DNA of 64,000 bases. It comes from Cardinalis cardinalis (lineage: Eukaryota > Chordata > Aves > Passeriformes > Cardinalidae). Where the stretch lies: the NCBI GenBank assembly GCA_014549065.1, contig JACDOX010000003.1:15193877-15257876 (forward strand). Reading direction: 5' to 3'. Below, one piece after another: positions 47,791-62,700 of this stretch. The notes below the pieces were generated by a model. The model was not told the origin of the DNA. It saw only the letters and a list, made by a program, of their open reading frames with translations, and made no database searches. Made by a program: the position numbers and the translations under genes. Every line of letters starts with the position of its first letter. Positions within the stretch are counted from its first letter, which is position 1.

Positions 47791-50700
47791 TATCAGCTAA
47801 GAATGATAAGGGAGGAGCAGATGGCTCCCCTTGGTTTTGATCCNAATGTCCAGGGCACTTGTAGGGTAATGGCAGTCAGTACTTAGTATGTGTCATGTGT
47901 GTGAAAAACATTCTGTGGGTTCCGTAGAACATGAGCTATGTNAAGTGCTATATTGATGTACATGTAAAGAATACAGGTTTGAACAACACAGAAGTCTTCG
48001 TTGCAGTACGCCTGCTGCAATATACCCTTAATCATAATATGGTTGTTCTTTATTTGCCCTATATTAAAAAGACACATTTCTACTGACAATTAAAACCAAA
48101 GGAATAAGGTTTCAAATTTTACTTCACCCACAGTTAATGTGCAATGACTTTATGCTGATCTCATGTTTTTGTTGTTTTATAAGACAGTGGAAACTGCTAT
48201 TGTTCTCTTTAAAAATTTGGGATACTGTGTTTTTGTTTCATTTTGTGTATTTCCTGATGGATTGACTGTACTGACAGAGATCCAGTTGTAGAAAATGGTT
48301 GCTTTGGGGACAGTGTACAACAACAGTCTATCTCTGAGCAAAAGGAGAATTCCTTTAGTGTTAAGTTGTTAGTTAAGCATAATTTTATTTAATAGCATTT
48401 CACGTGGAAGGAGTAAATGAGGCATTTAAATCAAAAGTAACAGTGATTGCTCTGTGCTGCTGTTCTTTCCACAGACCTAAGAAGCCCTGGTTGGACTACA
48501 AACCATGTATTAATCCTTCCTAGACTGAGTTCAAAACCCCNTATGAAAATTTGAAAGTGAAGGACCCACAAATTTCAGAATGAATAATATCTTGCTTAAG
48601 GGAGGAATTCTTTAATGAGGTAGAAGAAGACTATACTGTCTCCCAGGTAGTGTGGCCATTAATTTATTTGCAAGATGCTGATCCATGGAGAGGATTAATT
48701 TAGGCTTAACTGGCAACCACAGCTTAGACCAATTTGCTCACCCTGGCTGATGAGTGTTCTCCAGGGAGTTGGGTCTGGAGGACACTGTNACCCTCCTGAG
48801 TGGGATAGGAGGGTTTTTGTACCAAGGCTGAGGAAGGTGGAGTGCTGAGAGTGTGGAGGATTTTATTCCATACTGAAAGTGCAGACTGCATTCTGTGAGT
48901 AGAAGATGCTGTTCAATGTTGTTTATTGTTACTAAGGAAGATTAAATGCTCCTCTCTCTCTGATTTTTCCTTTGTGTCTGGGACAGGTGAAGTGGCACTG
49001 TAAAGCACCTTTCCTATTATAATCAAAGTTTTGGGTAGTGATGCTCCAATATTAACTTGAANAATCCACAATACCTACTCTTTCTCCATCTCAGCATTTT
49101 TCTTGCAGCAACCCTTCCAAAATGATATCTTGNCTTACAGGCTGTCACTTGTGTTTTCCTTCTGGAGCTAAACCTGCTAATGTTCACAACATGCTTAGCT
49201 GAACTTGAGACCTGTGCTCTCCCATGGTTACACATCAAAGAGAATCTTTTTAAAAGGTTTTGCTGGTACAGTGGCACAAAGGCACTGAGGTAGTGGAGTT
49301 GACAGCTCCTCCTGTTTGGCTGCTGAGTCTGAGGGCCCTGCTGAGGATCCTGGGCTTGCCCAGTTGTGGTGTTGCCGCTACATCTGCCAAAGTTTGGAAA
49401 ACTTGATCAGCAACTATCTCAAGAAAATGCACATAATACAGAAAAGCACTGAAAATACAGGTAGAAATTGAAAAGAAGCTCAGAAGGGACAGACCCATGA
49501 TGCATTTTTACAGTTTCTTGTATAAGGAAAGAAAAGGACACAATAATGGCTCAGAACCATTGCTTAACATTTTTATCACATAAAATGACCCTCAAAAGGA
49601 ATAGAGGTAAAAGAATTTTGCTATTTTCACACTTGCACATGGCTTCCAGTGGATGGGAGCTAAGGAGATGTCCCTGTGCTCTAGCAGTAAACTAGCAGTA
49701 AACAGTATGGAACCACAGGATCAGGACAGGGCCCTTAATTTTCAGTTCTGAGCTGGGTTTGAAGATCCAGCCCTGTAAATCAGCTTTGCAATACAGGGGT
49801 TTTGTAGCTAAAAATGCAGTATCTAAGAGAGAAATGTAAAGTTTTCCTTCTTTCTGGTGAGGCTAAAATGCTTGAAAATGAAATGTCATCCACTGGGCTA
49901 CCAAAACTTTAAAACAGAGTATTGGTTGGCAGAACCCCCGTGAAACACACTCGTAGATTCTATCACAACTTGAAGAGTCTGCACTAGAAAGAATTTTCTC
50001 TGTGTTCTTACCCCAAAGGTAGGAAGCTCTTTCTACCCTGTTGGTGGACTGCTTAAAGGAAAATATCATCNTAAATTAGCTACTCCATCTGTACATGGTG
50101 CTTTAAGTAAGCAAGCAAGAGGTGCCACTAGAACCTGCATCTCTCCAGCAGCTCCTTCAGCTCACGTCCCTGCATNCACAAACCCAGCAGTGTGCTCAAA
50201 TCACTTCATTTTCCTTTATTTTCTCAGGGATGCCTCACTTCACACCATTATAGGTCTCAGTTTATTTCTCTATAAACTCTCATCGCTCTTTTTAGCATCT
50301 GTGGCACTCTCCCACTGTGGTTGTCACTGTTAGAAATTGTTTGTCATTGTCCCTCCCTCCCTGGCTGGGCAGGGCTGGCCTCTCCCAGTTACCCTGAGCA
50401 AAGGAGGGGCTGGGGACAGGGAAATCAGTCCCTGTGCCCCGAGGAAGGATAAGGAAGGCAGCTGGAACTCCATGGGGTGGTCTTTTGATGAACAAGTGAA
50501 TTGGATGGGATTCCCACTAAATGCCATGTCAAGTGGCTGGATGCCATTAATTAGACTATCTCCAGTGCTGTTCATGTGATTGATTTCTTAAGAGTGATTT
50601 TTTTTCTCTCTATAATTCCCTCTCCAGTCTCGTCTTTCTACTGTTCGTTTTTCTTCAACTCATCCCAAAACCCTTCGGAAAGGCATATTTCAGTGTTTAG

Positions 50701-53700
50701 TTGTTATCCTATTGCACTGGCCTGAGAGGATAGACATTGCCACCATTGAAACTGTCTAAACAAGCCCTTTCTTTGATTCCTCTGTCAGTGATGATACGTG
50801 AAAAGTCGGGGGAAGGCAGCTCACAGCAAAATAGAAAGGGTAAGAAAGATGAAGTATTTATGTATTTTTATTGNATTTCAAATCTCTTTGCATGGCCTCA
50901 ATAGAATTTGGACTTCAGTTCTCCAGAAGCTGAAGGAGAGCTTTGTTCTGATCTTGGTGGGCTCTTTGTTGACATCTAGGGTTAAGGACCTTCNTTTACT
51001 TTGTACTATACTCTGGTTTTAGCTGTTTAGCTAATTGTGTCAGGAGAAACGTCAAGATTTGCAATATTTTGACAGTTCACCTTAGATCTCACAGTGCTTG
51101 ATCATCTTTAGAAAGTTTCATGTCCTGCAGTCAGAACATAATGCAAGAATTCCAGTTGTAATTAAAAAAAAAAATTGATTTCTCTGGAGAATACTCCAAG
51201 GAGCATGCACATGTGAACAGATTAAAAAAGCCCAAACCATTAAACAAATGGGGAAAAAAATAATCCTGAAGTCAATCTTCCATCCCTTGCAGAAGCAAAC
51301 TCAGGATAGGGAAAGTTTATCTTTCATTCTGGAAAAAAAAAAGGCAATTGCCTGGCCATGCATGTATTTCTGTGTGCATTCTCTAGGCTATTTCTTTTCA
51401 TGATGTATGGACAGCCATNCTTTTCCAGCTTGGAACCATCTCTGCTTCTCTGCAGTGATAATACATTTGCATAAAGCACTTTAGTCTGGGTGAAGTCATC
51501 TCCTCACTTGGTGCTAAAATATGCCCAAAAGCTTTGAGAAGAGGAAATTGAATGTATTTTACATGTTCAGTGCAAGCTCCAGATTTTTAACTTTTTCATA
51601 TCTCTCCTTTATTGTCTCTGACATCTTTGTCACAGAACGTACCTGATTTTCTCTTGAAAAAATTGGGATTTTATGCTCATCAAAACATTGTCATAGCATT
51701 TCTCCAGTTCCTACTACTAAAGACTTTTTGGCTTCAACACAACAGTAGTAGATCTTTGAAAGTTTATCTAAGTCATTGGTTTGTAAGCAAAGGTGATCTT
51801 CTATACCTCNGAGATTCAATTTGAATTTCATAAAGATACATATTGCTTAATTATATTTATTTGCTTAGATTATAAATAATTAAAGAGTGCCTGTCCAAGT
51901 CTCCTGGTGCCTCAACACATCAATAACAATTCCATCCCCACAGNGCTGAATTAATTATTCTAACAGGAACTCAGTCAGACTACCTTGAGTGGAGACTTTT
52001 CAATTTCATCATTACTTTGAGAAACAAATCCATAGCTTTCTGCATAAATCTTATCACACAGGACCTTCTGTGCACTGCTGCTTCTTGCTTGCTTCTCTCC
52101 TCTAAAACTGACAAGACACTTCTACAGTTCACTCCTTATGCTGTGTTTTGTTTTGCTCTAAGCTGGCTAGGACTTTGGGAATCATTGTCTCAGAAAGCTT
52201 CCAGTTCTCTGAAAACACATCTGCCTAAAAATAAATTGGAATGTTTTCTTCAGTTTTCAAATTATTTAGTAGTCAGCATTGTATTTGGTGCTTTAAGCGA
52301 AAATTCTTTACTTATTGTTTGAGAAAAGTTTATTTTTTATGGTCTTATTTTTGAATGTAAGCTAATCAAAGAAAATGTAAAGCTAATTGAAATATTTAAA
52401 TAATTAGATGGGAGTTTATCAATAAAGTCTTTACTGGAAAAATGCTTCCAATATGATTTTTTTCCTCTGAATCAGGATAAAGCAGTGAAAAAGCAACTTC
52501 ATTGTCTTACTTTCATACATTGTTTGTTTCATTATGAAAAGCCATTAAGGAATGTTATCAGAGTTCTCTGTGTGTAACCTTGCTGATTAATGGTAATGTA
52601 GTGATAGGTAACTCTGAGAATATGTAACATTGCCCAGAGGGTTTATGGGAATAATTAAATTTGTTGTTCCATTCACCTGCTTGGTTTTGTGTGCAGCACT
52701 TGCCAGAGGAAGGAGGGGGGGTTTTAGGTTGTTATCTTTTATGTCTNTGTTGGTATTTCAGGACGGATTATGGTAATAGTCAATAGTTTTGCTTTGTGTT
52801 TGAATTCTGTACAGTGATAACATCCATTCTACATTTCACTTCTTCCAATTACTAAAAAAACACCCCAAACCCAACCAAACTGAAAATGAAGCAAAACAAA
52901 TAAACCCCAAAGAAACAAGAAACTCAGAGNAAGCAAAACCAGAAAGGGCTTTTGCATGACTGGGAGCATCAGCTCCTGCTCATCCTTGGAGCTTCTGTAT
53001 TNCTGGGTGCTGTCATGTGCCTGTGTATAATTAAATATCTTTTACTGATTGTTGTCTGATGTGATTGACGCTGGAGATTTCAATATAAAGTTTATGTCGC
53101 TTGGCCAGCTTGCTGTCTCACACTCCCCTCCAGGGACCAAAGCAGAAATGTAATGCTGTGACAAGTGGGGTGTTCCTGGTGCTTTGCAGTTCTCAGTGCT
53201 GGGACTGAGACAGAAGCACTGCTGGGTTCCTTGCTTTTACTGCTAGAATTCCGTGAATCCCTTCCTGAAATACATCCCCACTGCTACTGGTTCTGCTCCC
53301 CTACCAAACAGAGCTTTGCAGGTTTTAGGCACCTCTTTCAGTGCAAATANGGAAAATATTCAGGTGTTCTGGGCTGACATGTAAATGCATAAAACTGTTT
53401 TGCTTTTCTCTGTTTTGCTTAAACCATAAGAATTTAACACTAATATTCCTCTCAGGAATTTGNTGACATGAAATGTCTTGCAAGGGTATTTTACGTTGTG
53501 TCAAATAGAATTCAGTAATATTTTCTAAATTAAGCCTTTCTGAAANCTTATCTAACTCTCATATTTTATTTCTAATTTCCTTCTTTAGGATAAAGTCTAC
53601 TCTATGTATACCCAACAGACTAATGTACCTGAAGTTTTGTGGTTTTTTTTTAATTCATATGTATTCACAAATCAAAATAATAGCACATATTCCCAAAAAA

Positions 53701-56700
53701 AANTCATCTTATTCCTCCCCTGTTTCTTCCTTTTTCATTGTAATATGCAAGCAGTATTTCTTTAGAAATAAGCTAAATAAAAAGTAGAATATTAAATGCA
53801 TGAAGATTAAATACCAAGAATTCAACAATAGTAATCATATAATAAATGGTATCCTCATAATACCTGCTGTTGGTTTTGAACTAAATGAATCATGCAGCAT
53901 AATTCTTATGGAAGCCTTTAATTAGGGATGTGCTTTTTGTACTTCAAAACTGAAATGTTCTGTGACTGTAGGGGGAAAAATTAGGCTGAAGCTTTTATGA
54001 ATCTTAAAAGTTCAGGACAGAAATAAAAGCTAAAATGGTATCTTAAAGTGAGAATGCAAACTTTGGGTTATTATCTCTTACAGGGCTACTGAACTCNTCC
54101 CCCCACCAGAGTACACCAAGAATTTCTGAAACTTTGACAGTTATAGGCTGTATATAATCATTAATGTCATATGAATAAATAAAGCCTAATTAATTCCACA
54201 CTAANGAGAGGANNTAGTTCAGGNTGTGTTCATCACTGAGGGCTGAATTNCCTCACAGTTCTGTCANAGTAATTCTTCATTGTTGTTCAACAAATTACTT
54301 TGCAAACTCTGTAGTGGTCTTAAACACCNCAGTATTGCAGGATTTAGTGAAATTCATTACAAAATAGTATATAATCAATAATATAACCTTGACAAGGTTT
54401 TTTTGCCCTCTGGCACTTANTGTTGTAGCATATGTTAAAGATAACTTCACTGGCAAATAGGAATAGAATTTGTATGTGTATTTGATACACTTGGAATTAG
54501 CCAAAATAACAGGATAGAAAAGGGATTAAGAAGATCTCTGTTAGAAAGGCAAGTGCATATTTATGGAAGGAAGACTAAATTGAGCCTTGCTCACATCCAG
54601 GATGATGTTTAAATAATCCTGAAATACTTAAATCACTTCAAAGCATTTTTTATCTTTTATTAAGTTCCTTTTCAAGAACCTTCTGAGTTCTCCTTGGTTT
54701 TCCTCTTCACTTCTACCATAATGCACATCATGCATCAGCTTCTCTGTGAAGTTTTTGAATTTTTTACCATATATTCTGTGTTTCCTGACACCTCATCTCT
54801 GCCACTTTTGTGGAAAGAAAAAATCTGGAGATCAGATTATTGAGTTTAGTGGCGGGAGCCTGCTCCAAACCTAAACTTAAAAGAGACAAAGTTTAGGAGA
54901 AATGTTCATGTACAGATAGAACATGAAGTTTGCAGGCCCTTTTAATGCCATGTATGTTTGGGCAAGTATGGAAAAAGTTACCTNTTGTTTTCTCTCTATT
55001 TTTGAAAACCCATCAGTGGCTTTGTGTATGGGTTAGTACACACGGCAAGCAGAGAGGGGTGAGATAATCCTGCCACCTCCAGAGCAAAACTCTCTCCCAC
55101 TCAGGCTCTCAAGGGCTAATCAGGCATGATTCAACCTGTGGGGTACAGGTTTTTCCATGAACATGGTAAAGCTCCTGCATCCATTTTCTCCTGGGGAGGG
55201 ATCCTTGCTCCAGCACATCTGAAGTAGGAATTGGATTAAACTGCAAGAGAAGTAAATACTGTGCTTTGAGATACCTGTTTGTTAGTGCCATGCTGCAATT
55301 CTGGCTATAGATGATGCAGTTTCAAGTTTTTGAACATTTTCAGGAGCATTTAAGTACATGATAACCAGATTCATTTAATTGGAAATAACCAGCTTTCCAT
55401 CTTTGTATTTGTTTTATGTTTTTAAACTGTCAAGAGTTAGAGAGAAAGCACTGCCCTGGTTATATATTTTTCCACAGCCTGTGCATGTCACAAGGACAAA
55501 ATTGACATTAAGTTAGTGCTCTAAGCTGTTGGCTAATCTTTCCTGTTCTAGTATCAGCAGTTATACTTATGCAAATTAGAATGTGATAGAAGTTGTATCA
55601 GTCATTTATGGTTCAGAGCTTAATTTTCTCAGAATAAGTACTTTTGAATCAAATAACTCCCCAAAAAAAGGAGAACCAGCAGTTAAACCCAGACTAAAAC
55701 TACTTATAAGAAGGTATGAAATAAAATTTATTAATATACCTAAATAATGGTATGTTCTTCAGGTAAATTAATTAAAATATGTCTGTGAGAACTAGACTGA
55801 GGTATGTGAAGAGGAAAAAAATATAACTGGAGAAGTTCATTTTGGAGGAGACATTAATAAAAACCGGATGACATGCAGCAAAGGAAATTAGCTGCTGGTG
55901 CAGAGGGGCATGAATAATGCTGGAGGATGTATCATATAACTTAATCAAATAGGCTGTAACAGGAAGATGCAACTGTGGTTTCCTTAATGACCAATGGGTG
56001 ATGTAATCAAATGCTTAAATGCACATTGTCAGGTTCTGATGAGCTCCTCTCACAGCAAAGTTGGGGTATCACTTACCCAGGAGTTGAGGCTTGGTAACAC
56101 ATCCTCTCTCTTAAGCCAGCGGAAGGAGTGAGGAGCAGACAGGTTTCTGTGATGTTTTTGTGGCAGGAAATAAGCTCCCTTTATGGTTCTCTAATGTAAA
56201 TATCACGTTCCCTGAAGATGTATATACTTCTGCTGCCTTTGGCAGGGCACAAATCTTGCCATGCTTGGCCATGAGACAGAGTCAAGGCTGCTGCAGCTGG
56301 GACCCAACAGAGCTGCAAGAAGCTTCCAGGTGTTTCTGGCCTCTGCCAGCAGCTGCAGGCTCTGGCTGTGCAGCTCCACTGGTGCTGGAAATACATGGAT
56401 TCACTGATGTGAGGCAGTGTGGGAATGCCTGAACACTCACCCACAAGTCTGAGTGAAGCCAGTGCTCCTTCAGTGGAGTGTTCCAAATAGCACTGCTGAT
56501 GTTGGGCTTGTGGAACTTGAATTTCTGTTTCTCCCAGTGTTGTGCACTGTGCCAGTGTGTGTTTTCATTGGAGCAAACNCAAGTGTTAGGGCTAATAGAG
56601 TAGTGACCTCTGCAGCAGCAGGTTCAGATGCCAATTGAGTAAGGTGTGCTAGCCCCAGGCCCAGCAGGGCTGGTGATACAGTGCAGGACACGTGGGCTGG

Positions 56701-59700
56701 ATGCACTGCCCAGGCTCACTCAGAAGGCAGCAGAATCTTCTCTGTGCTCAAAAATCTTGGTCCTTGCTGTCTTCATTACACACTGTAGGTAGAAGACTTT
56801 TTTCACCAAAGCAGAGTGGTTTAGCAGCAGTTTCATAGCAGGGATATAAGCACTGAGTGTAAGAACCAAACAAAGTCAAAATTAGGACTGAGCTCACTGA
56901 TAATCCTGGGCTTTGCATTTTAATGCATATTGCTAGTTGAGAGCTAGATTGTGTTTTTCTGACAGAGCAGATTAGGAAATAATTTGCATGTGAATCTCTC
57001 AGAGTCTGTGCGGTTTCCCTGGTAACAAATGTGGAACCAAGTTCCAAAATCTGCTTGTTGCTATTAAAGTGTGTGTGTATGTGGGGAGGGAGGTGTTCTT
57101 ATAAGCTTTTATTAAAGAAAAAAGTAAAACTGCAAAGTTTAGCAAGATTGTTGATTTACATCAAATGGGGGTTGAGAAAATGACGTGCTTCTTCGCTCAC
57201 CAGCACTTAAGTCGCACAAAAATCTAATTTCTCGTGAAGAAACACAAGAGTTGCTTCACAAATCAAGTTTTCCTTTCTGGCTGTTGCAAACAAAACTTGT
57301 TATTATTTTGAGGGAAGATGCCCATAATTGGTATTTCNGTCAGTAGTTGCCTTTCAAGCTCCTTCAGAAGCCATCTGTGAAGGCTTGGAGCGTCACCCAT
57401 CAGGGCTTCCCAGCTCCCCTCTGTGCCTCCCCAGGAGGGATCCTTGTCTTGGTTCATTTCAGCTCAAGGGAGGTCTCATGGGTTGTGACAGGAATTTCTC
57501 ACAGAAATTGGGTGGCTTGGACCAGGAACAGCTTGCCTGTCATGTCTTGCCTTTAAAGTGTGGTTAGGGAGAGGTTGGAGTTGAAGCTTTAACGAGGTNA
57601 CTCCTGTATGCAGCAGCAGGAGAACTGAAAATGTATTGGGGGAGGGAGAGTGACAACTGTGTTGTTTGCTGAAAGGTGAAATCATCCTCGTAGTGACTGG
57701 AGAAAAAAACCTGGTGACTGATCTATTAAGAAAGACTAGTTATCCTCTAACTTTAGGCCAGTTTTTGTGGCTTTATTGAACCCAGACAGTTTTGGCATAA
57801 AGTATTTTGCTGTTAAACCATCCCCAATGCTCTCTGCACCTTGTGTATCGGATGTTTTTCCTCAATTATTTCCTTGGATATCAATGGCTTGAATGCTGAG
57901 TTTCTCTGTGACTTTTCAGCAAAAGATCTAATGATAAATCTGCCTGGATAACTTCAGAAATACAGATGAAGTCATGTAAGCAGCTTGATAGAAAGTATTT
58001 TTCCTCCTCCCTTGTCTCTGCTTGCTTTGTTTGCTGGTTCACTCTTTAACTATTTCCAGTTTGCAGGTTATTTTAACTGGATTTTAAAGGTTGAACATGA
58101 AGTAAATTGAAGCTTTAGTTGCCCTCAAATTTATGCCATGTGTGTATGCAGGGAAATTCTAAATAAAGGAAAAGGAGATTTCCCCTCAGTAGGGAAGAAT
58201 ACCTCTTGTTCAGAAGTGTAATTTTGGAAAACATTAAAATCATAAAATAAGTTCTGTAATAAATAAAAGTAATTATTGTTCAGCTTCTCTCTTAGTGTCA
58301 AGCTAAGCTACTTCTGCTGCTGAATAGANTTTTATTTCATTTTATCAGACTAAAGTGATTTTTCATATCATGCTGGGGTTTATTCCTTTAATGAGCCATA
58401 CAATAATCAGGAATAAAAAGAGAAAAATTTTATTCAAATACAGAGAACCTGAGTAACTGGAATTTCATCAGCATGAGCAAGCTTTATCTTCTTTTTAAAG
58501 TTGTAACATTGAAGGCTGTGGCACAATTCAGTAGGGCCTTATTGTGTGTCAGGTTTTGTGGCAGAAATTCCCAAGTACTGTGGGAATTGGATGGGTTGTG
58601 AACTCAGAAATTTAACTCCAAGTCAAACATATCTTTATTCCAAACNAATTTTTCTTTCTTTCCTGATTTTACAAGTTTGTGGATGTACTAAATGGCTAAC
58701 ATGAAAACATCTGGGAAGGGGGTTCTGTCTCTCTTTGTAGGAGGGACATCATGCAAATGACAAGAGTTTGCATCGTTTTGAAGGGCACAGTGAAACTTTC
58801 CTTCCTCTAGATTGTAATTACATTTCCAGTTCCCTGCCAGCATATGCTGATTGCCTTCTGCAGCTTCCTTGGGGCCTTGTCAATCCATTGATTAAAGAAA
58901 CATTCTTTAAGTGGATTTGTACTGCATTTGAATATTTGATACCATTTGATTAGGGCTGAATGCTGATATGACCCTCAGTAAATATCTATTTCTAACTCTT
59001 CTAATTTTTGTTATGATGGATCTTGTGACATCAGTAATTTCTCTTGAGTTCTGGACTTTNAAATGGTTACCCAAGAGATTGAGTTGCCACTCATGAGTGA
59101 GAACTTCTGACTCCTGTGGTTGCAGAAAAAAACCTGAGAGTTTTACCAGTGCAAATAAGAGGTCTGGGTCCAGAAGCTAAAAGGCAATGAAAGCTGATCA
59201 TTTTTTAAAAATAACATTGAAATAATAAATCTTATGCTACTTACTCCTCCATCTTGCTGGATCTAGCTCAACAAAGTTTCTGTTNTCAGTGGTATTTTTG
59301 ACAACATGTGTAGTCATCCAGCTTATTTTTCATGTCCTTGTGTTTGAGGCAGGTCCTCCAGGATTACCTCACCTTGCAGGCTGAAGGAAAGAACCAGATT
59401 TACTCAAAGGGGTCCAGTAACCTCTCAGCCCCCATCAAGGGCAGGGGGATAATGCCNGTTCTTTAGAGGTTTTGCTGAATCGTGACTAAAGTTCTTAGGA
59501 TCAAATTCATGCAGAGAAACGTTAANTGGAAATCTTATTTGCAGGCACTGAGTAATACATCCTCCTGAGAGTGACCTTTGGTAACTTCAGATGCTTTTCA
59601 GTAAAGCTCCTCTGTGACTGCTGAGTATTNGCTTTGCAATGAGCAAAATAAAAAAATTACTGATAGGGCAGTGAAATAAAAATGCTGAAGATAATGTGTT

Positions 59701-62700
59701 CTCTTGTATTCCTGTTTAGAAAAAAGTTGTGTCTGCTAAATTAATGCAATTTCAAGGCTGGTTTTGCTACTGCTACAGAAGGATGCATTTATGTTGTTGT
59801 TAAAAACCCCTATGGTGTTTTCAAGATTATTTTAAAATTTACTGTAATTATTATTCNAGTGAATACTTATTAGTCAATTATTGTTAGTATTTGTAACAGT
59901 TAGAGGAAATATTCATTAGCTTAACTATTCTCAAGTGTGTTCATAATTAGACCACACTATCAATTTATGCTTATTTTGAAGAAAATTGTGAAAGCACTTT
60001 TCCCCAAGTTTCTTAAATATGTACATCTTCCTAACTCAGATTCATTTTTTCTCTAGTAACTCAACTTTTTAATTAAAACCTCTCAACAGGTGATAGTGGA
60101 GAAAGTTTTTTAGATTAAAGATGTCTTTAACATGTAGGTTTATACAGATCAAAGGGACTGTAGTGTATGCTGCAACATTATGACAATTTTTTTTAAGAAC
60201 TGTTTTCCATAAACAAATATAATGTGTACATGCTCACATGAATAAAAGGTGGCAGTGACTTATGGTGTACTGGATAAATTTGAGATTATTCACAATCATT
60301 CCTACCCATAGTCAGAACAGTTTTATTCATTGGATTTATAATCTGAATTTCAGCTGATGTGGACCCTCACTTTTGAATATGATTGAGCATGTAACAGAAA
60401 TCCAGGCTGAAAATTCCCAAAATAAGGTGCCAAGACCTCCTCAATTAATACTGGTTTTGTATGATTTACGTGTATTTTCAGGAAAGAGTTATGAGGGTAC
60501 AACAAAGGACAGACTTCTTAAATGTGTATAAAATTTGTAGGAAGGTGTGGACAAGCAGCAGGGAGTGTTTACTAAAGGGATTTGAATTTGTTAGGCTGAA
60601 ATATATTTGAAATTCACCAGGAAATAACAGCTAAATATCACAAAAACATGATTTTAAAACAAGGAAGCTTTCTTATGGGTAGAAAGTTTATAATATGGTA
60701 ATTTTTGCATACCTGGCCCTTAGCAAAATAGCAACAACAAGCTGAAACTATAGAAACAATAAGTGAGAATGTAAATGTAAAATGATGTAAGTGTAAGTAC
60801 ATTAATTTACACTAGGAATTGCTCTAGATATGCATGCAAAATCATCTTTCAAAGCNACCATATTTCCATATAATTTCTATACATAAAGCCTAGATCATCA
60901 GCTATGAATTAAAAAAAAAAAAGTGCGTAGATATAAAAATGATTTGCACATACCAGAGTAAGGGAAGGTTTTAGTACAAAACTGGTTTGCATTTTGGAAG
61001 AATCTTTTGTCTTAATAACACTAGAGAGTCAGAACTTTGGCTTTATTTATGATTGATTTAAAAATGAGATCCTGTCCATGACAGCATAAGATTTCAGGTG
61101 AAAAAATATATCTAGAACTCTTTTTTTTTTTCCCTAAATAATATTCATTTCTAAGTAAAAGTACAAAATAGGAATAATTACTGAGGTAAAAATCTCCCTT
61201 TGTCTACAGCAATTCCTCAGGGCACAGCAGTCTTCCATGCACAAAACAAAAAGCTGAAAATGAGTGAGCAGTGTCAGAAAGTTAATATCATGCAGGAATG
61301 GCTAACCCTTAATTGCAAATGTGTTTTTTAAGGTGGGTGTTACTGGGAGAAATCGCTTCCATTGTTTTTGCTGGCTCCCACTGCAAACCTCCCGTGTTAA
61401 ATACACTGAGGTGTTGTGTTTGTTGTAATCTCACTACTGAAATGCCAAGTGCTATCAAAAAACTAAAATGATAACGCTTTAGGAAACATTTTGACTCCCA
61501 ATATGTAGAGTTTCAAAACTCTTAAATAAAATCAGGAGAGATTCCTAAATGGCAATTTTTCCTGAAGCAGACATAGTCAAGTTATAGGTACAAAACATTC
61601 TTGGATGCATGGAAAATTACGTCCTTTTTTTCCCCGTCCCCTGTATTTGTTGCTGGATGCTTTTCTGGCAAAAGTTTCTGTTAAGGATGTGGTCTAAATG
61701 ATTTTGCTGTCATACCTTTCAACAGTGTGCTTGCTGACATCATTTTTTTGGGAATTTATTTTGATAGTGCAACCACAAGAAATACCAACTTTAAACCCTT
61801 GACAGTAATTTTTGGGAAACATTTTCTTATTTTGTGACTGTGCTTCAAAATCTGAAAAATAGTTGATGACTAGCATGACAAAATAAACTTTAATAATGAA
61901 AGTAAGAACATAAGGGCCCAGATATCATCATTTGGTTTAATTGTGCGTGCTAATTAAATTATCTCCTTGTCTGTGGGCATTTGAAAGTGTGGATAACAGG
62001 ATAGTGATGGGAAAATGGGGAGAAGCCTGCACTTGTGTTTGTAGTAAAACATTGATATAGTGAAAAGGCTGTTCCTTTGGCCTGACAGTTCTGCATCTGA
62101 AAGTATGATGTTTAATATCGTTTACACATCAAATAGGGGAGGCATGTAAGCACACTTTTTACATTTTGTGTGTAAATATCTGAAACGCTTCGATTTTTTA
62201 GTTATTTGTATTTCTGCCAGAGTTAGAGCACTGACCAGTGCTAAGAAAGGTGAAAGTAGTTTGTGTTTTTCAGTGTCCCTTTTAATATAAAAGGTCAGTA
62301 GTAAATCTTTTAATCCTTTTTTCCTTCTTAAAAAAAGACATAGTGAGTGCCATCAAAATGAGTTGTTTTGTTTCTGATGATGCAAACATCATTGGATTTA
62401 AAAAAAAATTACTACAAGTAAGTCATTGGAATCTAATATTCTGAGTTCTGTGTCCCCAGGCAAGGGATAAGAAGTTTAGTTGCACAAAAGCAGAAGGTGT
62501 TTTTGTTTGTGACTAACTTTAGTCTGAAAAGACAACTCAACTGGTCTGCACAGGTAGATCTGTGTTTCACTTGGGAGAGTTTTCTGTATTGAATTAGTAT
62601 TTGTTACTAATAGGTCTACAGATAAGAAAAAAACATGCAGCTACTCTTTTAGGTAAGTAGGTGCAAAACCAGTGGCAGGTGTTTGTCCTTGGTTGTCAAG

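Noticed and set aside
49286..49300. let-7-like start TGAGGTAG
   Set aside because: Only the first eight bases match; the following bases differ and no complementary arm of a precursor hairpin is nearby.
52017..52322. 101-codon plus-strand open frame with hydrophobic stretches
   Set aside because: No signal-peptide-like start, no domain, length compatible with chance.
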